In this document: one piece after another, positions 37,296 to 46,600 of the stretch
Layout of the letters: each line of letters opens with the position of its first letter
How positions within the stretch are numbered: position 1 is the first letter of the stretch
DNA from: Chloroflexota bacterium
GTDB lineage: Bacteria > Chloroflexota > Anaerolineae > Anaerolineales > Villigracilaceae
Reading direction: 5' to 3'
Assembly: GCA_016234535.1 (NCBI GenBank)
Contig: JACRBH010000066.1
Span: 1-57,866, forward strand
DNA length: 57,866 nt
Translations under genes and position numbers: made by a program
The notes under the pieces: model-generated
What the model was told of the DNA's origin: nothing
The model's input: only the letters and a program-made list of their open reading frames with translations
The model's database searches: none

Positions 37296-38669
37296 TTAAG
37301 CGGGAAGATTCACCTGCGGAAGTTTGCTCATCGATTCTTTCACCGCCTCGGCAGGATACTCGTAATCTTCGAGTTTCCCGCTGAGATAGGATTCGTACGC
37401 TGCCATGTCAAAGTTGCCGTGGCCTGACAGATTGAACAGGATTACGCGCTTCTCGCCTTTGGCCTTTGCATCCAACGCTTCGTCAATTGCCACACGCACC
37501 GCATGTGCGGATTCAGGCGCGGGCACAATGCCTTCCGCTTTTGCAAATTGGATCGCGGCTTCGAAAGTCTCTTTTTGTTTGACAGCCACCGCGTCAATGA
37601 GACCGGCATCCACTAATCCGCTGATGCTGGGAGCCATGCCGTGATAGCGCAATCCGCCCGCATGGATGCCAGGCGGCATGAAGTCGTGGCCCAGAGTATG
37701 CATCTTGACAATCGGAGCCATCTTCGCGGTATCACCATAGTCGAAGGTGTACACGCCCTTGGTCAGTGTTGGAGTCGCAGTCGGCTCCACGCCGACGAGG
37801 CGGGCACGTTTGCCATTCTTGAGATTCTCTCTCAGGAACGGATAGGCAATCCCGGCGAAGTTCGATCCGCCGCCCACGCAGCCGATGACCACATCGGGAT
37901 ATTCATCCGCCATATCCATTTGCTTCAAGGCTTCTTCGCCGATCACGGTCTGATGTAACAGCACGTGATTCAATACCGAGCCGAGTCCATATTTCTTCGT
38001 GCCGTTGGATGTGGCTGCGGCTTCCACTGCTTCTGAAATGGCAATGCCCAGCGAACCGAGATTACCGGGATTTTCAGCAAGGACAGAACGGCCGTAATTT
38101 GTCAGGTCTGTGGGGCTTGCGTATACGCGCGCGCCGTAGGTTTCCATCAAATTGCGGCGGTATGGTTTTTGGTGATACGAAACCTTTACCATATACACTT
38201 CGAGATCGATGCCAAAGACATTGCAGGCGAAAGCCAGCGAAGAACCCCACTGTCCCGCACCCGTTTCAGTTGTCATCGCTTTTGTGCCGGCCACCTTGTT
38301 GTAATAAGCCTGTGGAATCGCTGTATTCGGCTTGTGACTTCCAGAAGGTGAGACGCCTTCATATTTATAGTAAATGTGCGCGGTGGTGCCGAGCGCCTTT
38401 TCCAATCTGCGGGCGCGCAAGAGCGGGGTGGGGCGGTAGAGCTTGTAGATCTCGCGCACTTCCTCGGGGATTTCGATATATCGTTCCGAGCTGATCTCCT
38501 GCAAGATCAAATCCATTGGAAAGAGCACGGATAAAAAGTCGGGGGTGACCGGCTCCATCGTGCCAGGATGCAGCACCGGGGTCGGCGCGACCGGGCTGTC
38601 TGCATAAATGTTGTACCAGAATTTCGGCAGGTCAGTTTCGTTCAATTGAAAGCGGGTTTGTTCAGTCAT
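37296..38669 (-). CDS. trpB: Tryptophan synthase beta chain-like protein (TrpB2 type)
   Basis: A 457-residue PLP enzyme of the long TrpB2 class. The PLP lysine is in [33 protein letters not shown], the phosphate-binding [16 protein letters not shown] and [14 protein letters not shown] are typical. It joins indole and serine to tryptophan; TrpB2 enzymes often stand outside the trp operon. ATG 38669 follows GGAGG closely and is preferred over the TTG 12 nt upstream. A Trp T-box leader on the same strand controls the unit, with a 52-residue ORF between. Confidence 0.93.
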   Translation of the reverse strand: MTEQTRFQLNETDLPKFWYNIYADSPVAPTPVLHPGTMEPVTPDFLSVLFPMDLILQEISSERYIEIPEEVREIYKLYRPTPLLRARRLEKALGTTAHIYYKYEGVSPSGSHKPNTAIPQAYYNKVAGTKAMTTETGAGQWGSSLAFACNVFGIDLEVYMVKVSYHQKPYRRNLMETYGARVYASPTDLTNYGRSVLAENPGNLGSLGIAISEAVEAAATSNGTKKYGLGSVLNHVLLHQTVIGEEALKQMDMADEYPDVVIGCVGGGSNFAGIAYPFLRENLKNGKRARLVGVEPTATPTLTKGVYTFDYGDTAKMAPIVKMHTLGHDFMPPGIHAGGLRYHGMAPSISGLVDAGLIDAVAVKQKETFEAAIQFAKAEGIVPAPESAHAVRVAIDEALDAKAKGEKRVILFNLSGHGNFDMAAYESYLSGKLEDYEYPAEAVKESMSKLPQVNLPA

Positions 38670-38696
38670 GGGTTCCTCCAAAAAATATTTCGTAGT

Positions 38697-38712
38697 AACG
38701 ACTTTAGTCGTT
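38697..38712. repeat. Family D palindrome before trpB2
   Basis: AACGACT-TT-AGTCGTT is a perfect hairpin between the small ORF and the trpB2 ribosome site; it may affect coupling between them. Confidence 0.55.
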
Positions 38713-38716
38713 CGAA

Positions 38717-38875
38717 TTACGGGACAAAGCGCGGCGAATTATTTCGCGAAGCATCCGCTTCATCGTTTTGATCTTCGATGATCTGCGCGGCGGACAGGGA
38801 ATTGTCTATGATTGTTTCAATGTCATGTTCCTGCAAATTGATTTCCTGCTCTTCAGGTTGAGGCGAGGGATTCAT
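38717..38875 (-). CDS. Small acidic protein, 52 residues, in the Trp T-box operon
   Basis: An ORF below usual length limits: ATG at 38875-38873, stop TAA at 38719-38717. The ribosome site AAAGGAG lies 7 nt upstream, one of the best in the window. It begins [20 protein letters not shown] and continues with a probable helix ([19 protein letters not shown]). It has many Glu/Asp/Gln/Asn, no Cys and no Trp, so it is not an ordinary Trp-rich leader peptide. It lies between the T-box terminator and trpB2. I do not recognise a family; function unknown. Confidence 0.55.
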   Translation of the reverse strand: MNPSPQPEEQEINLQEHDIETIIDNSLSAAQIIEDQNDEADASRNNSPRFVP

Positions 38876-38897
38876 TTTTTTTCTCCTTTATATATAG

Positions 38898-38953
38898 CCA
38901 CAGAGAACTCAGAGACCTTTGAGGGAAATTCTTTTTCTCTGTGAACTCTGTGG
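38898..38953. repeat. Inverted repeat between T-box and small ORF
   Basis: CCACAGAG (38898-38905) and CTCTGTGG (38946-38953) flank AACTCAGAGACCTTTGAGGG and TTCTTTTTCTCTGTGAA. It lies in the transcribed leader downstream of the T-box terminator. Confidence 0.5.
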
Positions 38954-38981
38954 TGAGATGGGCTTTCTCGAGAGACCCATT

Positions 38982-39345
38982 AAAAAAATACAGCGTTCAT
39001 CCCAAAAGGGACGAACGCTGATTGATTCGCATCCGTGGTGCCACCCAACTTAGGCTGACAAATGGCTATTTAAAAAAAATCCCGTTATGATGCAACGGGA
39101 AGCCAGCCTCACTCTGTTAGTCAACTGGTTTGATGAAACCAAGTGACTCTGCCCTGATAACGGATGCAGTTCCCGTCTTGGACTACTCGACCATCCAACT
39201 ATTCCACGATCAGACAATCTTTCTTCCTTGAAGCTCAAAGGACCATTCGGCTTTGTCGTTTCGGGCAGGTCTCTCACCGCAAATCACCTGCTCTCTGAAC
39301 CGTCGTGCAAGCGTACTATTCCTCGTCACAGCCTTGCTTATTTCG
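38982..39345 (-). promoter_or_regulatory. T-box riboswitch, tRNA-Trp specific, controlling trpB2
   Basis: On the minus strand the conserved T-box sequence TGGGTGGCACCACGG is at 39047-39033, followed by a terminator stem CAGCGTTCGTCCC (39020-39008) / GGGATGAACGCTG (39003-38991) with T7. Upstream, the Stem I features AGAGAGCAGGTGATTTGCGG and GCCGAATGGTCCTTTGAGC are visible; the triplet after GAA is TGG (39245-39243), the Trp codon, fitting the downstream trpB2. T-boxes bind uncharged tRNA through the specifier and its CCA end and then antiterminate. A second hairpin (CCCGTTGCATCATAACGGG) lies between Stem I and the antiterminator. Confidence 0.9.
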
Positions 39346-39349
39346 GCTG

Positions 39350-39377
39350 ATTATATGCAGAACAAAAAATATGTCAA
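39350..39377 (-). promoter_or_regulatory. Consensus sigma70-type promoter of the T-box/trpB2 unit
   Basis: Minus strand TTGACA (39377-39372), 16-nt spacer, TATAAT (39355-39350); both hexamers match consensus perfectly. The start of transcription would fall near 39343, right before the T-box Stem I. Confidence 0.85.
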
Positions 39378-39437
39378 TGAAAAACGAATACAAAAGAGTA
39401 CAATGGATATGACGAATTATTTTGGAAAGGATCGAGA

Positions 39438-40136
39438 ATGAAACTCAAAATATTTTTGCCGGTTCTGATCTTGTTGACTCTCGCAAGTTGTGCCGTTCCT
39501 GTGGATCAAGCCCCGCCTCCGACCGCCCTGCCGTCTGCCACTCCCCAACCGGCATTGACCATCACCCCGGCATTTTCTCCCATCCCCTTGCTGACACAGG
39601 TCGCAACTCCCCTGCCGACTTCCGCGCCCGGTGTGGTGATCTCCTTTTGCGACGACCCGCGCGCCCGTGAATTGATCGCATCGTTTGGCAAAGCCATTTC
39701 AACCACCGACGGAGCGCTGCTCGCCTCGCTTGTTTCCCCAACCACCGGCATGGACGTGAGCTTTTATCGCGAAGGCAATGTCGTCAACTATGATGTGGAA
39801 CATGCGAAGTTTGTTTTCGAAACCACCTTCCAGGCCGATTGGGGTATTTCGTATGGCAGCGGTGAGCATACCTTTGGCGCGTTCCATGACATTGTCCTGC
39901 CTTCATTACAGCAGGTATTCACCCCAACTGCCATACTCACCTGCAATCAACTCGAAGTGGGTGGTGCCACTTATCAACCCCTCTGGCCCTATGAAAGTAT
40001 GAATTATTACTCTGTGCATTACCCCGGCACCGACGAATACGGCGGAATGGACTGGCAGACCTGGGCCGTCGGCATGGATATGAGCAGCGGTAAACCAATG
40101 CTCGCCGCCTTCGTGCATTTTGTGTGGGAGCCATAG
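39438..40136 (+). CDS. Secreted lipoprotein of unknown function
   Basis: A 232-residue protein with a lipoprotein signal (MKLKIFLPVLILLTLASC, Cys18 lipidated), a Pro/Thr/Ala-rich linker (about 19-65) and a C-terminal domain of about 160 residues with LIASFGKAISTTDGALLASL and a Trp/Tyr-rich end (PLWPYESMNYYSVHYPG). The domain looks like a small globular extracellular module of the kind seen next to Chloroflexota lipoproteins; I do not recognise it. AAAGGA precedes the ATG. The gene is divergent from the T-box promoter and ends in a strong terminator. Confidence 0.8.
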   Translation: MKLKIFLPVLILLTLASCAVPVDQAPPPTALPSATPQPALTITPAFSPIPLLTQVATPLPTSAPGVVISFCDDPRARELIASFGKAISTTDGALLASLVSPTTGMDVSFYREGNVVNYDVEHAKFVFETTFQADWGISYGSGEHTFGAFHDIVLPSLQQVFTPTAILTCNQLEVGGATYQPLWPYESMNYYSVHYPGTDEYGGMDWQTWAVGMDMSSGKPMLAAFVHFVWEP

Positions 40137-40166
40137 GATTTAATCCAAAACCGAAATTTGATTCTT

Positions 40167-40213
40167 CTTTCCACTTTCCTCTTTCATAAGAGGAAAGTGG
40201 AAAGTTTGTTTTT
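40167..40213 (+). terminator. Strong terminator after the lipoprotein gene
   Basis: A 17-bp perfect stem CTTTCCACTTTCCTCTT (40167-40183) / its complement (40188-40204), loop TCAT, followed by TTTGTTTTT. Confidence 0.85.
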
Positions 40214-40228
40214 AACTCATCTCATATT

Positions 40229-40325
40229 AACTGATGTTACGCAGTCCAGCCTGTAGCGCGACATTTATGTCGCCCATTTTGCGAGACTGCAAAGCGTCTC
40301 GCGTTACCGCGTAAGGTGAGTTATT
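40229..40325. repeat. Structured repeat, family C copy 2
   Basis: About five differences in 90 bp from copy 1 at 36424. The hairpins GCGACAT-TT-ATGTCGC and GCGAGAC/GTCTCGC are conserved; the right end diverges after GGTGAGTTATT. Confidence 0.8.
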
Positions 40326-40365
40326 GAGGTAAGAAACAATCATCTATGCTATTCTAAAATTATGC

Positions 40366-40385
40366 TATTGTAAAAAGTTGCAATA
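40366..40385. promoter_or_regulatory. Candidate Fur-family operator
   Basis: TATTGTAA-AAAG-TTGCAATA is an 8+4+8 dyad with one mismatch per arm (TATTGnAA/TTnCAATA), 11 bp before the regulator ATG and touching its ribosome site. Length and AT-rich dyad suit a Fur/Zur/Nur-type box. Confidence 0.5.
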
Positions 40386-40395
40386 AGGAATTCAC

Positions 40396-40815
40396 ATGAC
40401 CTGTTCGATGAATTATGCCCCACAGTTACGAGCGCAGGGATTGCGTATGACGCCTCAGCGGAAGGCCATTTTGCACGCGCTCCATCATTCCGGCGGGCAT
40501 CTTTCTCCCACCCAAGTCTATGAGCTGGCACGCAAGGAATTCTCCAGCCTCACCGAGCCGACTGTGTACCGCACACTGGAATATCTGGCAGAAAAAAAGT
40601 TTTTGCTCGCCGCACATGTAGGTAATGGAAAGATAGTTTACGAACTGGCGCAGAATCAACATCACCATTTGATCTGCCATCAATGCGGCGGCACCGTTCA
40701 AGTGGAACATGCTCCGCTTGAACTTTTGTATCGCCAACTTGAGTCATCTACTGGATATAAACTGGATTCCAGCCATGTCACTTTCTTTGGCTTGTGTTCG
40801 GATTGTCAATCATAA
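40396..40815 (+). CDS. Fur family metal-responsive regulator
   Basis: A 139-residue Fur-family repressor: winged helix LRMTPQRKAILHALHHSGGHLSP-like start with LTEPTVYRTLEYLAEKKFL as recognition region, then the metal-binding HHHLICHQCGG and a second CxxC (LCSDCQS), indicating a structural zinc site. It precedes cbiMQO, so a nickel- or cobalt-sensing (Nur-like) role is likely, but Zur or Fur cannot be excluded. AAGGA is 6 nt before ATG 40396. Confidence 0.9.
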   Translation: MTCSMNYAPQLRAQGLRMTPQRKAILHALHHSGGHLSPTQVYELARKEFSSLTEPTVYRTLEYLAEKKFLLAAHVGNGKIVYELAQNQHHHLICHQCGGTVQVEHAPLELLYRQLESSTGYKLDSSHVTFFGLCSDCQS

Positions 40816-40820
40816 GACAA

Positions 40821-40910
40821 CGTCATTGCGAGGAGCGAAAGCGACGAAGCAATCCCTAGTTATTAGGAGGTTGCTTCGGGCAACGATCAAGAGCGCCCTC
40901 GCAACGACAT
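40821..40910. repeat. Dispersed palindromic repeat, family A copy 6
   Basis: CGTCATTGCGAGGAGCGAAA at the left, CCCTCGCAACGACAT at the right, inner GAAGCAATCCCT and GGAGGTTGCTTC. It lies between the Fur-family gene and cbiM. Confidence 0.85.
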
Positions 40911-40930
40911 GAAATCACAAGGAGATTTAC

Positions 40931-41920
40931 ATGTTGTATTCCCCTGTTCCCATGCACATCCCGGATAACTTCCTTGGCATTACTGTTTCGCTTATCTGCT
41001 GGGCGATTACGGTCATTACTCTTGGCATTGCCATTTCCCGCACGAATAAATTACTCGGTGAACGGCAGGTACCTTTAATGGGAGTTATGGCCGCGTTTAT
41101 CTTTGCGGCGCAGATGATCAACTTTCCTGTTCTTGGCGGTACTTCGGGACATTTGCTTGGCGGGGTGCTGGCGGCGATCACGCTGGGTCCGTGGGCTGGC
41201 ATGTTGGTGATGACCGCGGTCATCGCTGTGCAGGGACTTCTCTTCCAGGACGGCGGACTTGTTGTAATGGGCGCGAATATTCTTAACATGGGCTTGTTGA
41301 CTTGCGCGGTTGGATATGGGCTGTATCGTTCTGTGCTTGGCAGTAATCGCACAGTCAAGTTGGCGGTAATCGGCCTGGCGGCTTGGTTGTCTGTGATGAC
41401 GGGAGCACTTTTCACCGCGTTACAGATTTGGTTAAGCGGAAATGCTGAAGTGCAAATCATTGTCCCCGCCATGTTATTCGTCCATGCATTTATTGGGCTT
41501 GGCGAGGCTTTGATCACTGTTGCGGCTGTGGTATTCATCCTGCGCACCCGCCCCGATCTGATAGGTGAGAGGTCAGAATCCGCGCAAGGCGGTAAAGGCT
41601 GGATATTGACCGGTGTCTTGATCACGCTGACAGTTGTCCTGCTTTCACCGGTTGCATCTGCCAGCCCCGATGGACTTGAACGGGTTGCCCAGGATCTTGG
41701 CTTTATCAATACTGCCCAGTCAGCTCCATATCAAGTCATTCCAGATTACACGATACCTTTTCTGGGAACAACTCCTCTCTCAACCATTGTGGCCGGCGCG
41801 ATTGGCGTCATCGTTGTTTTGGCAATAACCTTCATCGTTGGCCGCTCATTGCAAAGCAAACATGGTCTTGACACACCTGCTAAAACCAATCGAGCTACCC
41901 AGCCCAATCCAAAATCGTAA
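40931..41920 (+). CDS. cbiM: CbiM/NikM-type ECF transporter substrate-binding component fused to PDGLE domain
   Basis: A 329-residue membrane protein. Residues about 8-205 are CbiM (MHIPDNFLG, NFPVLGGTSGHLLGGVLAAI), the metal-selective S component of a Ni/Co ECF transporter; residues about 215-315 are a CbiN/PDGLE-type part (SASPDGLERVAQDLGF with one helix before and one after). The ATG at 40931 has AAGGAG 6 nt upstream, giving a MLYSPVP extension ahead of the metal-binding MHI; starting at 40952 would expose Met-His but has no ribosome site. The stop codon lies in an AAATCGTAAATC repeat. Confidence 0.92.
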   Translation: MLYSPVPMHIPDNFLGITVSLICWAITVITLGIAISRTNKLLGERQVPLMGVMAAFIFAAQMINFPVLGGTSGHLLGGVLAAITLGPWAGMLVMTAVIAVQGLLFQDGGLVVMGANILNMGLLTCAVGYGLYRSVLGSNRTVKLAVIGLAAWLSVMTGALFTALQIWLSGNAEVQIIVPAMLFVHAFIGLGEALITVAAVVFILRTRPDLIGERSESAQGGKGWILTGVLITLTVVLLSPVASASPDGLERVAQDLGFINTAQSAPYQVIPDYTIPFLGTTPLSTIVAGAIGVIVVLAITFIVGRSLQSKHGLDTPAKTNRATQPNPKS

Positions 41921-41930
41921 ATCGTAAATC
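41911..41930. repeat. Tandem AAATCGTAAATC repeat, copy 3
   Basis: AAAATCGTAAATCGTAAATC covers the end of cbiM (its TCG TAA end is inside the repeat) and stops 3 nt before the cbiQ ATG. Confidence 0.65.
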
Positions 41931-41933
41931 CCC

Positions 41934-42725
41934 ATGCATTCAGACGCCTTCGACCGTTATCATCACCACGACAGTACACTCCATCGTCTTGATCCACGCA
42001 TCAAAGTAGCGGTAACGGTCGCTTTCATTCTTTCAAACGCATTACTCCCCGATGGCGCATGGACGGCTTTCGCGCTGGCGTGGCTCTTCCTGATCTTGGC
42101 CAATGCGCTGTCCGATCTGGGGTTGGGATTTACCTTTCGGCGCTCATTCATCGCGCTGCCATTTGCTCTGGTGGCGGTGACGGTTTTATTTTCCATTCCG
42201 GGCAACGCAATTACGCAATTCCATTTTATGCTGTGGGATTTCACGATCACAGATGCGGGCTTGCTGCGCTTCGTCAGTATTGTCATTCGTTCATGGCTGT
42301 CGGTGCAGATGGCGATCCTGTTGGTGGCGGTCACTCGCTTTCCTGATCTCATCCATGCGTTTGAGCATTTGCGGGTGCCCGCCATTCTCACGACCATCAT
42401 CGCGTTTTTATATCGCTACCTCTTCGTGCTGACGGATGAAGTGATGCGGCTGCTTCGGGCGAGACAATCTCGTTCGGCGGCCACAGCAGGCCAAAGGTCA
42501 GGTGGAGGCGTGCTCTGGCGGGCGAGAGTGTCCGGGCACATGGCAGGTCAATTATTTTTGAGAAGCTACGAGCGCAGTGATCGAATCTATAATGCGATGC
42601 TGGCGCGAGGGTATGCCGGTCAACTGCGGACTCTTAATCCGCATGAACTTCATTCCCGTGATTGGGCGTATGCGATCCTCGCTTTTCTATTTATTCTTGC
42701 AATGCAATTTGTGGGACGGTTCTAA
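41934..42725 (+). CDS. cbiQ: CbiQ/EcfT energy-coupling factor transmembrane protein
   Basis: A 263-residue T component: N-terminal YHHHDSTLHRLDPRIKV, about five membrane helices, and the coupling helix with ARQSRS and MLARGYAG (the conserved Ala-Arg-Gly motifs that touch the ATPase). It links CbiM to CbiO. It starts 13 nt after cbiM without a recognisable ribosome site (repeat sequence instead) and overlaps the cbiO start by one base (TAATG). Confidence 0.92.
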   Translation: MHSDAFDRYHHHDSTLHRLDPRIKVAVTVAFILSNALLPDGAWTAFALAWLFLILANALSDLGLGFTFRRSFIALPFALVAVTVLFSIPGNAITQFHFMLWDFTITDAGLLRFVSIVIRSWLSVQMAILLVAVTRFPDLIHAFEHLRVPAILTTIIAFLYRYLFVLTDEVMRLLRARQSRSAATAGQRSGGGVLWRARVSGHMAGQLFLRSYERSDRIYNAMLARGYAGQLRTLNPHELHSRDWAYAILAFLFILAMQFVGRF

Positions 42726-43480
42726 TGCCAATTACACATGCTGTTGAAAAATTTAACTATCCCGAATGTGAAGGCGATGTGCTTCAAGTGCGCGGCCTGC
42801 ATTTCTCTTATCCCGATGGGCACGTCGCGCTGCGCGGCATCTCGCTGAATTTATGCTTGGGCGATAAGGTGGCGTTAGTGGGACCGAACGGCGCGGGCAA
42901 GTCCACGTTGATGCTGCACCTGAATGGGATATTGGAAGGGCGCGGCGAAATTGATCTGGGCGGTCTGCGCCTCAGCCGTGACAATTTGCCTGTCATCCGT
43001 TCAATGGTTGGACTCGTGTTCCAGAATCCCGACGACCAACTTTTCTCACCGACCGTGTTCGAGGATGTGGCCTTTGGTCCGCTGCATATGGGACTCTCTG
43101 AATCAGAAGTCCACGCGCGGGTGGACTCTGCGCTCGAAGCTGTAAGAATGTCATCGTATAAAGATCGCCTGAGCCATCATTTAAGTGTCGGTGAGAAAAA
43201 ACGCATTGCCATTGCGACGGTCTTATCCATGAACCCGAGCATTCTGGTTTTGGATGAACCCTCCGCTGGACTCGATCCGCGCGCGCGCAGGACATTAATT
43301 AATTTACTGCGCGAACTGCCGATCACGATGCTGGTCTCCACACACGATATGCGGCTGGTGCAGGAATTATTTCCGCGCACGATCGTGATGGATGATGGCA
43401 ATATCGTGGCTGATGGATTGACGATGGATATTTTGGAAGATGAAAATTTGTTGACGGCGCATGGGTTGGAGAAGCCGTAA
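42725..43480 (+). CDS. cbiO: CbiO/EcfA energy-coupling factor ATPase
   Basis: A 251-residue ABC ATPase. Walker A GPNGAGKST, Q-loop FQNPDDQLFSPTVFEDVAFG (the FQNPDDQ is typical of ECF ATPases), signature LSVGEKKRIAIA, Walker B ILVLDEPSAGLD and H-loop STHD. It powers Ni/Co uptake with CbiM and CbiQ. The frame is open upstream inside cbiQ, but the ATG at 42725 overlaps the cbiQ stop. Its last 42 nt are repeated at 49000-49041. Confidence 0.94.
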   Translation: MPITHAVEKFNYPECEGDVLQVRGLHFSYPDGHVALRGISLNLCLGDKVALVGPNGAGKSTLMLHLNGILEGRGEIDLGGLRLSRDNLPVIRSMVGLVFQNPDDQLFSPTVFEDVAFGPLHMGLSESEVHARVDSALEAVRMSSYKDRLSHHLSVGEKKRIAIATVLSMNPSILVLDEPSAGLDPRARRTLINLLRELPITMLVSTHDMRLVQELFPRTIVMDDGNIVADGLTMDILEDENLLTAHGLEKP

Positions 43481-43500
43481 CTGATGAAAACATGTGTCAA

Positions 43501-43534
43501 AAAGAGCCGCGAGAGAAATCTTACGGCTCTTTCT
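43501..43534 (+). terminator. Terminator after cbiO
   Basis: AAAGAGCCG (43501-43509) / CGGCTCTTT (43524-43532); the T-run is short. Confidence 0.65.
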
Positions 43535-43583
43535 AATTTACCAACCTAACTTGTTGGATTGAAAATTACATGACAAATGCCTA

Positions 43584-43612
43584 TTGTGCTCAGGTATGCA
43601 AATCAGTATACT
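43584..43612 (+). promoter_or_regulatory. Sigma70-like promoter of the first S-layer-type gene
   Basis: TTGTGC (43584-43589), 17-nt spacer, TATACT (43607-43612), about 60 bp before the ATG. Confidence 0.5.
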
Positions 43613-43672
43613 GAATAGGTAGACTTTGTAATTTCAAGCCATTGACTCCATTACTCCCACCTGGAGGGAATC

Positions 43673-46600
43673 ATGCACGCCAAAAGCCAAATCTCGTTGA
43701 TACGTAAAACTTTGTATGGAATCATGCTTTTAGGAATGGTTTTGTCTAACCTAGGTACAGGCAGTTTGCCTGTACCATTAATAGATAAAATGAGCGATCC
43801 TATACTCCTTCCGGATTTTAAATTGCCATATGATGGTAGTCTTAAAATAGGTTGGACAGGCGGACCGCATCAATACAGCAACTTAATTACTGCAAGCACA
43901 TACCCCACAGGAGAAGGTTCGGGGTTAGATTTTAGTAATGGGACGAGATTCGAAGTTTTGGCTATGGCATCTGGTGAGGTTATAGATGCCGGTTGTAATC
44001 ATCATTTTGGTTGCCAAGTAGCGATTCAGCACGAAATAGGCGGAACAGTATTAATATATGGGCATCTTACAGAGGGTTCTCTAACAGTTAAGGTTGGGAA
44101 TCTTGTGGTCCAGGGACAAATCCTTGGTAAGGCAGGAGATTCTGGCACTGATAATATTCATCTTCATATAGAATTTCGGAGAGGGCGAAAAACCGATAAT
44201 GGGAATTGGATTTGTAATCATAGTTGTCTAGAGAGTTCTGGTGGTTTGCCATATGGCTTTGGTGGTGACCCTTATGGTTGGGATGATGGTATACCCTTCG
44301 TCGATGGATATAATATATTCAGTTATATTGTAGATAGTGAAGGTTTGAAATCGTATAATTATGACGGTTCTGCTGTATGGGGAATAACTAAGGTGCTCAA
44401 TAATTTCCATTACAATGATAGCGGCGGGCCTGAAACTCCATTTGCTGTAAGAGTAAATATATATTTCTCCTGCCTACACCCAGATGACATAAATAGTAAT
44501 TGTGAGCTTCCTAATAACCATGACAATCCTGGTACATTGACAAAGTTTGCAACAGAAGGCAGGTATTTTAGTTTCTCGCATGATAATCGTGTTTCAATAA
44601 ATAAACCTAATTTGACTTCAATAAGCGATACGAACTACCTTATTTCAACTAATATTGCAATATCCAATCCCCCACCACAGCCATCGGGGATTGACAACGC
44701 ATTGTTTATCTCTGACATCACCATCCCAGACGGGAAAGTTGTCTCCCCTGGCCAAGCACTGACCAAAACCTGGCGGGTGAAAAATGTCGGCACTTCCACT
44801 TGGGGAAGTGGGTACCAGTTGGTCTTTACAGGCGGTGATCAAATGGGTGCGCCAAGCGCAGTGGATGTACCCGTAACTGCACCCGGGCAAGAAGTAAATA
44901 TCAGTGTAATCATCACTACGCCTAACCAGAACGGTAATTTAACTGGCAAGTGGAGTCTGCGGCATGATACAACCTATTTTGGCCCACCGCTTTGGGTCAA
45001 ATTGACTGTTAACACTCAAGCGACACCTACCCCACCGCCTGATCCAATTGGCTGGGACGTTAACATTGTAAATGTCGAATATCCCCCAGTCGTCACTCCC
45101 GGTCAAACCTTCCGTCCAAAGGTAACCGTCAAAGTAAATCAGGGCCAGCTTTTGGAGAGTCGCGGTGATCTATTGCGCAATACGGACGGCAACCTATACG
45201 GAGCCTGGCCTCATGTTGCGGTAGTTGGCACAGTCAACGCTGGACAGAATTATCTATTTGAGTTCTATGCCAACAACCCCATGACTGCCCCATCCGGGGA
45301 GGGCACATATGAGAGTAAGTGGCAGGTCTGGAGGAATGGTAATTGGAGCGGACCCGAGATTACCATCCGCTTTGATGTTCGGAATGGCGGTGGGACTCGT
45401 CCCACTCCACCAGCGCTTTCCGACCCAGGCAATTGGTCTGTTTTCGCAGAAAGCAGTCCACCAGCATTGTGTGTGAATGCATCTGCGGGTGTCCAGTACT
45501 TCTTCCAAATCTATGAGAGTCATGATATCCCCGATAGTGGGTGGATCGACACAAATTGTTGGACGCCACCAAGTCTGGGACCCTATACATACAAGTGGCA
45601 TGCCAAAGCACGCAATATTAGTACCGCCCTAGAAAGCGATTGGAGTGAATCACGGAACTTCAGCCTTTATTCCACCCAGTTGTCAATGGATAATTTGGAA
45701 TTCTCTCCCGGATCGCCATCGTCTGCGGAAAGAATTCAGGTCTACACCTGCGTGCATGGATTTGGCGACATTGGTTTGGGACTCAAGATTGAAGCCAATA
45801 CTGCAACAGATGGATCAGCAAGCGGAGACTGGTACTGGATCCATCACCTGGGTAAGTTTTGCTATGATCACAGTAATACCAGCACCTGGCCAACATTTGA
45901 AAACCTGCCGATAGCCGATGGGGATCATCTTATCCGTGCGGTTGGCTTCGGCCCCCAAGGGCAGACGATGGTGAAAACTGCTATTTATCACCTGGACCGC
46001 CGCCGCCCAAATGGGCCAGTATTGATCAATCCTTCCACAGATGCCTGGGTAAATAACCGTTTGATCACATTCCAGTGGAATCCAGCCTGGCGGGTCAACA
46101 GTTATAGGTTCGTTGCTGGCACCAACCCGGATCCAACCATCAATCCGCTGGTGGATCAGGTGTTGACTGCGGACACTACATCATATCAATTCAATTTTGT
46201 TAGCGCCTATCCGGATATATACTGGCGGGTCTTTGCCATCAATGAGATTGGCTCATCTGATACGGTTGGACATTTTGGAATTGATCAACTGGCTCCAGTT
46301 TCTTCAGTGACAGCATTCTCGCCTTCAGTGAGCACCGAGACTGCTTTTCCGGTTACTTGGGGCGGCAGTGATGATCGGTCGGGAGTACGATGGTACGATA
46401 TTCAATATCGGGATGGAAACCGCTCAGATAGCGCATGGGCTGATTGGATAAGCCAAACGACAACAATATCATCCATTTTCATTGGTCAGGCCGGTCATAC
46501 TTACTACTTCCGCTCCCGTTCGTTGGATGTTGCAGGGAATTTGGAGGCATGGCCAGCCACAGATGGAGATACAAGTATCGTAATTGATCTGGCCGCTCAA

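Noticed and set aside
38890..39345. Protein-coding reading of the T-box region
   Set aside because: Open frames here are short, lack ribosome sites and overlap the conserved RNA motifs.
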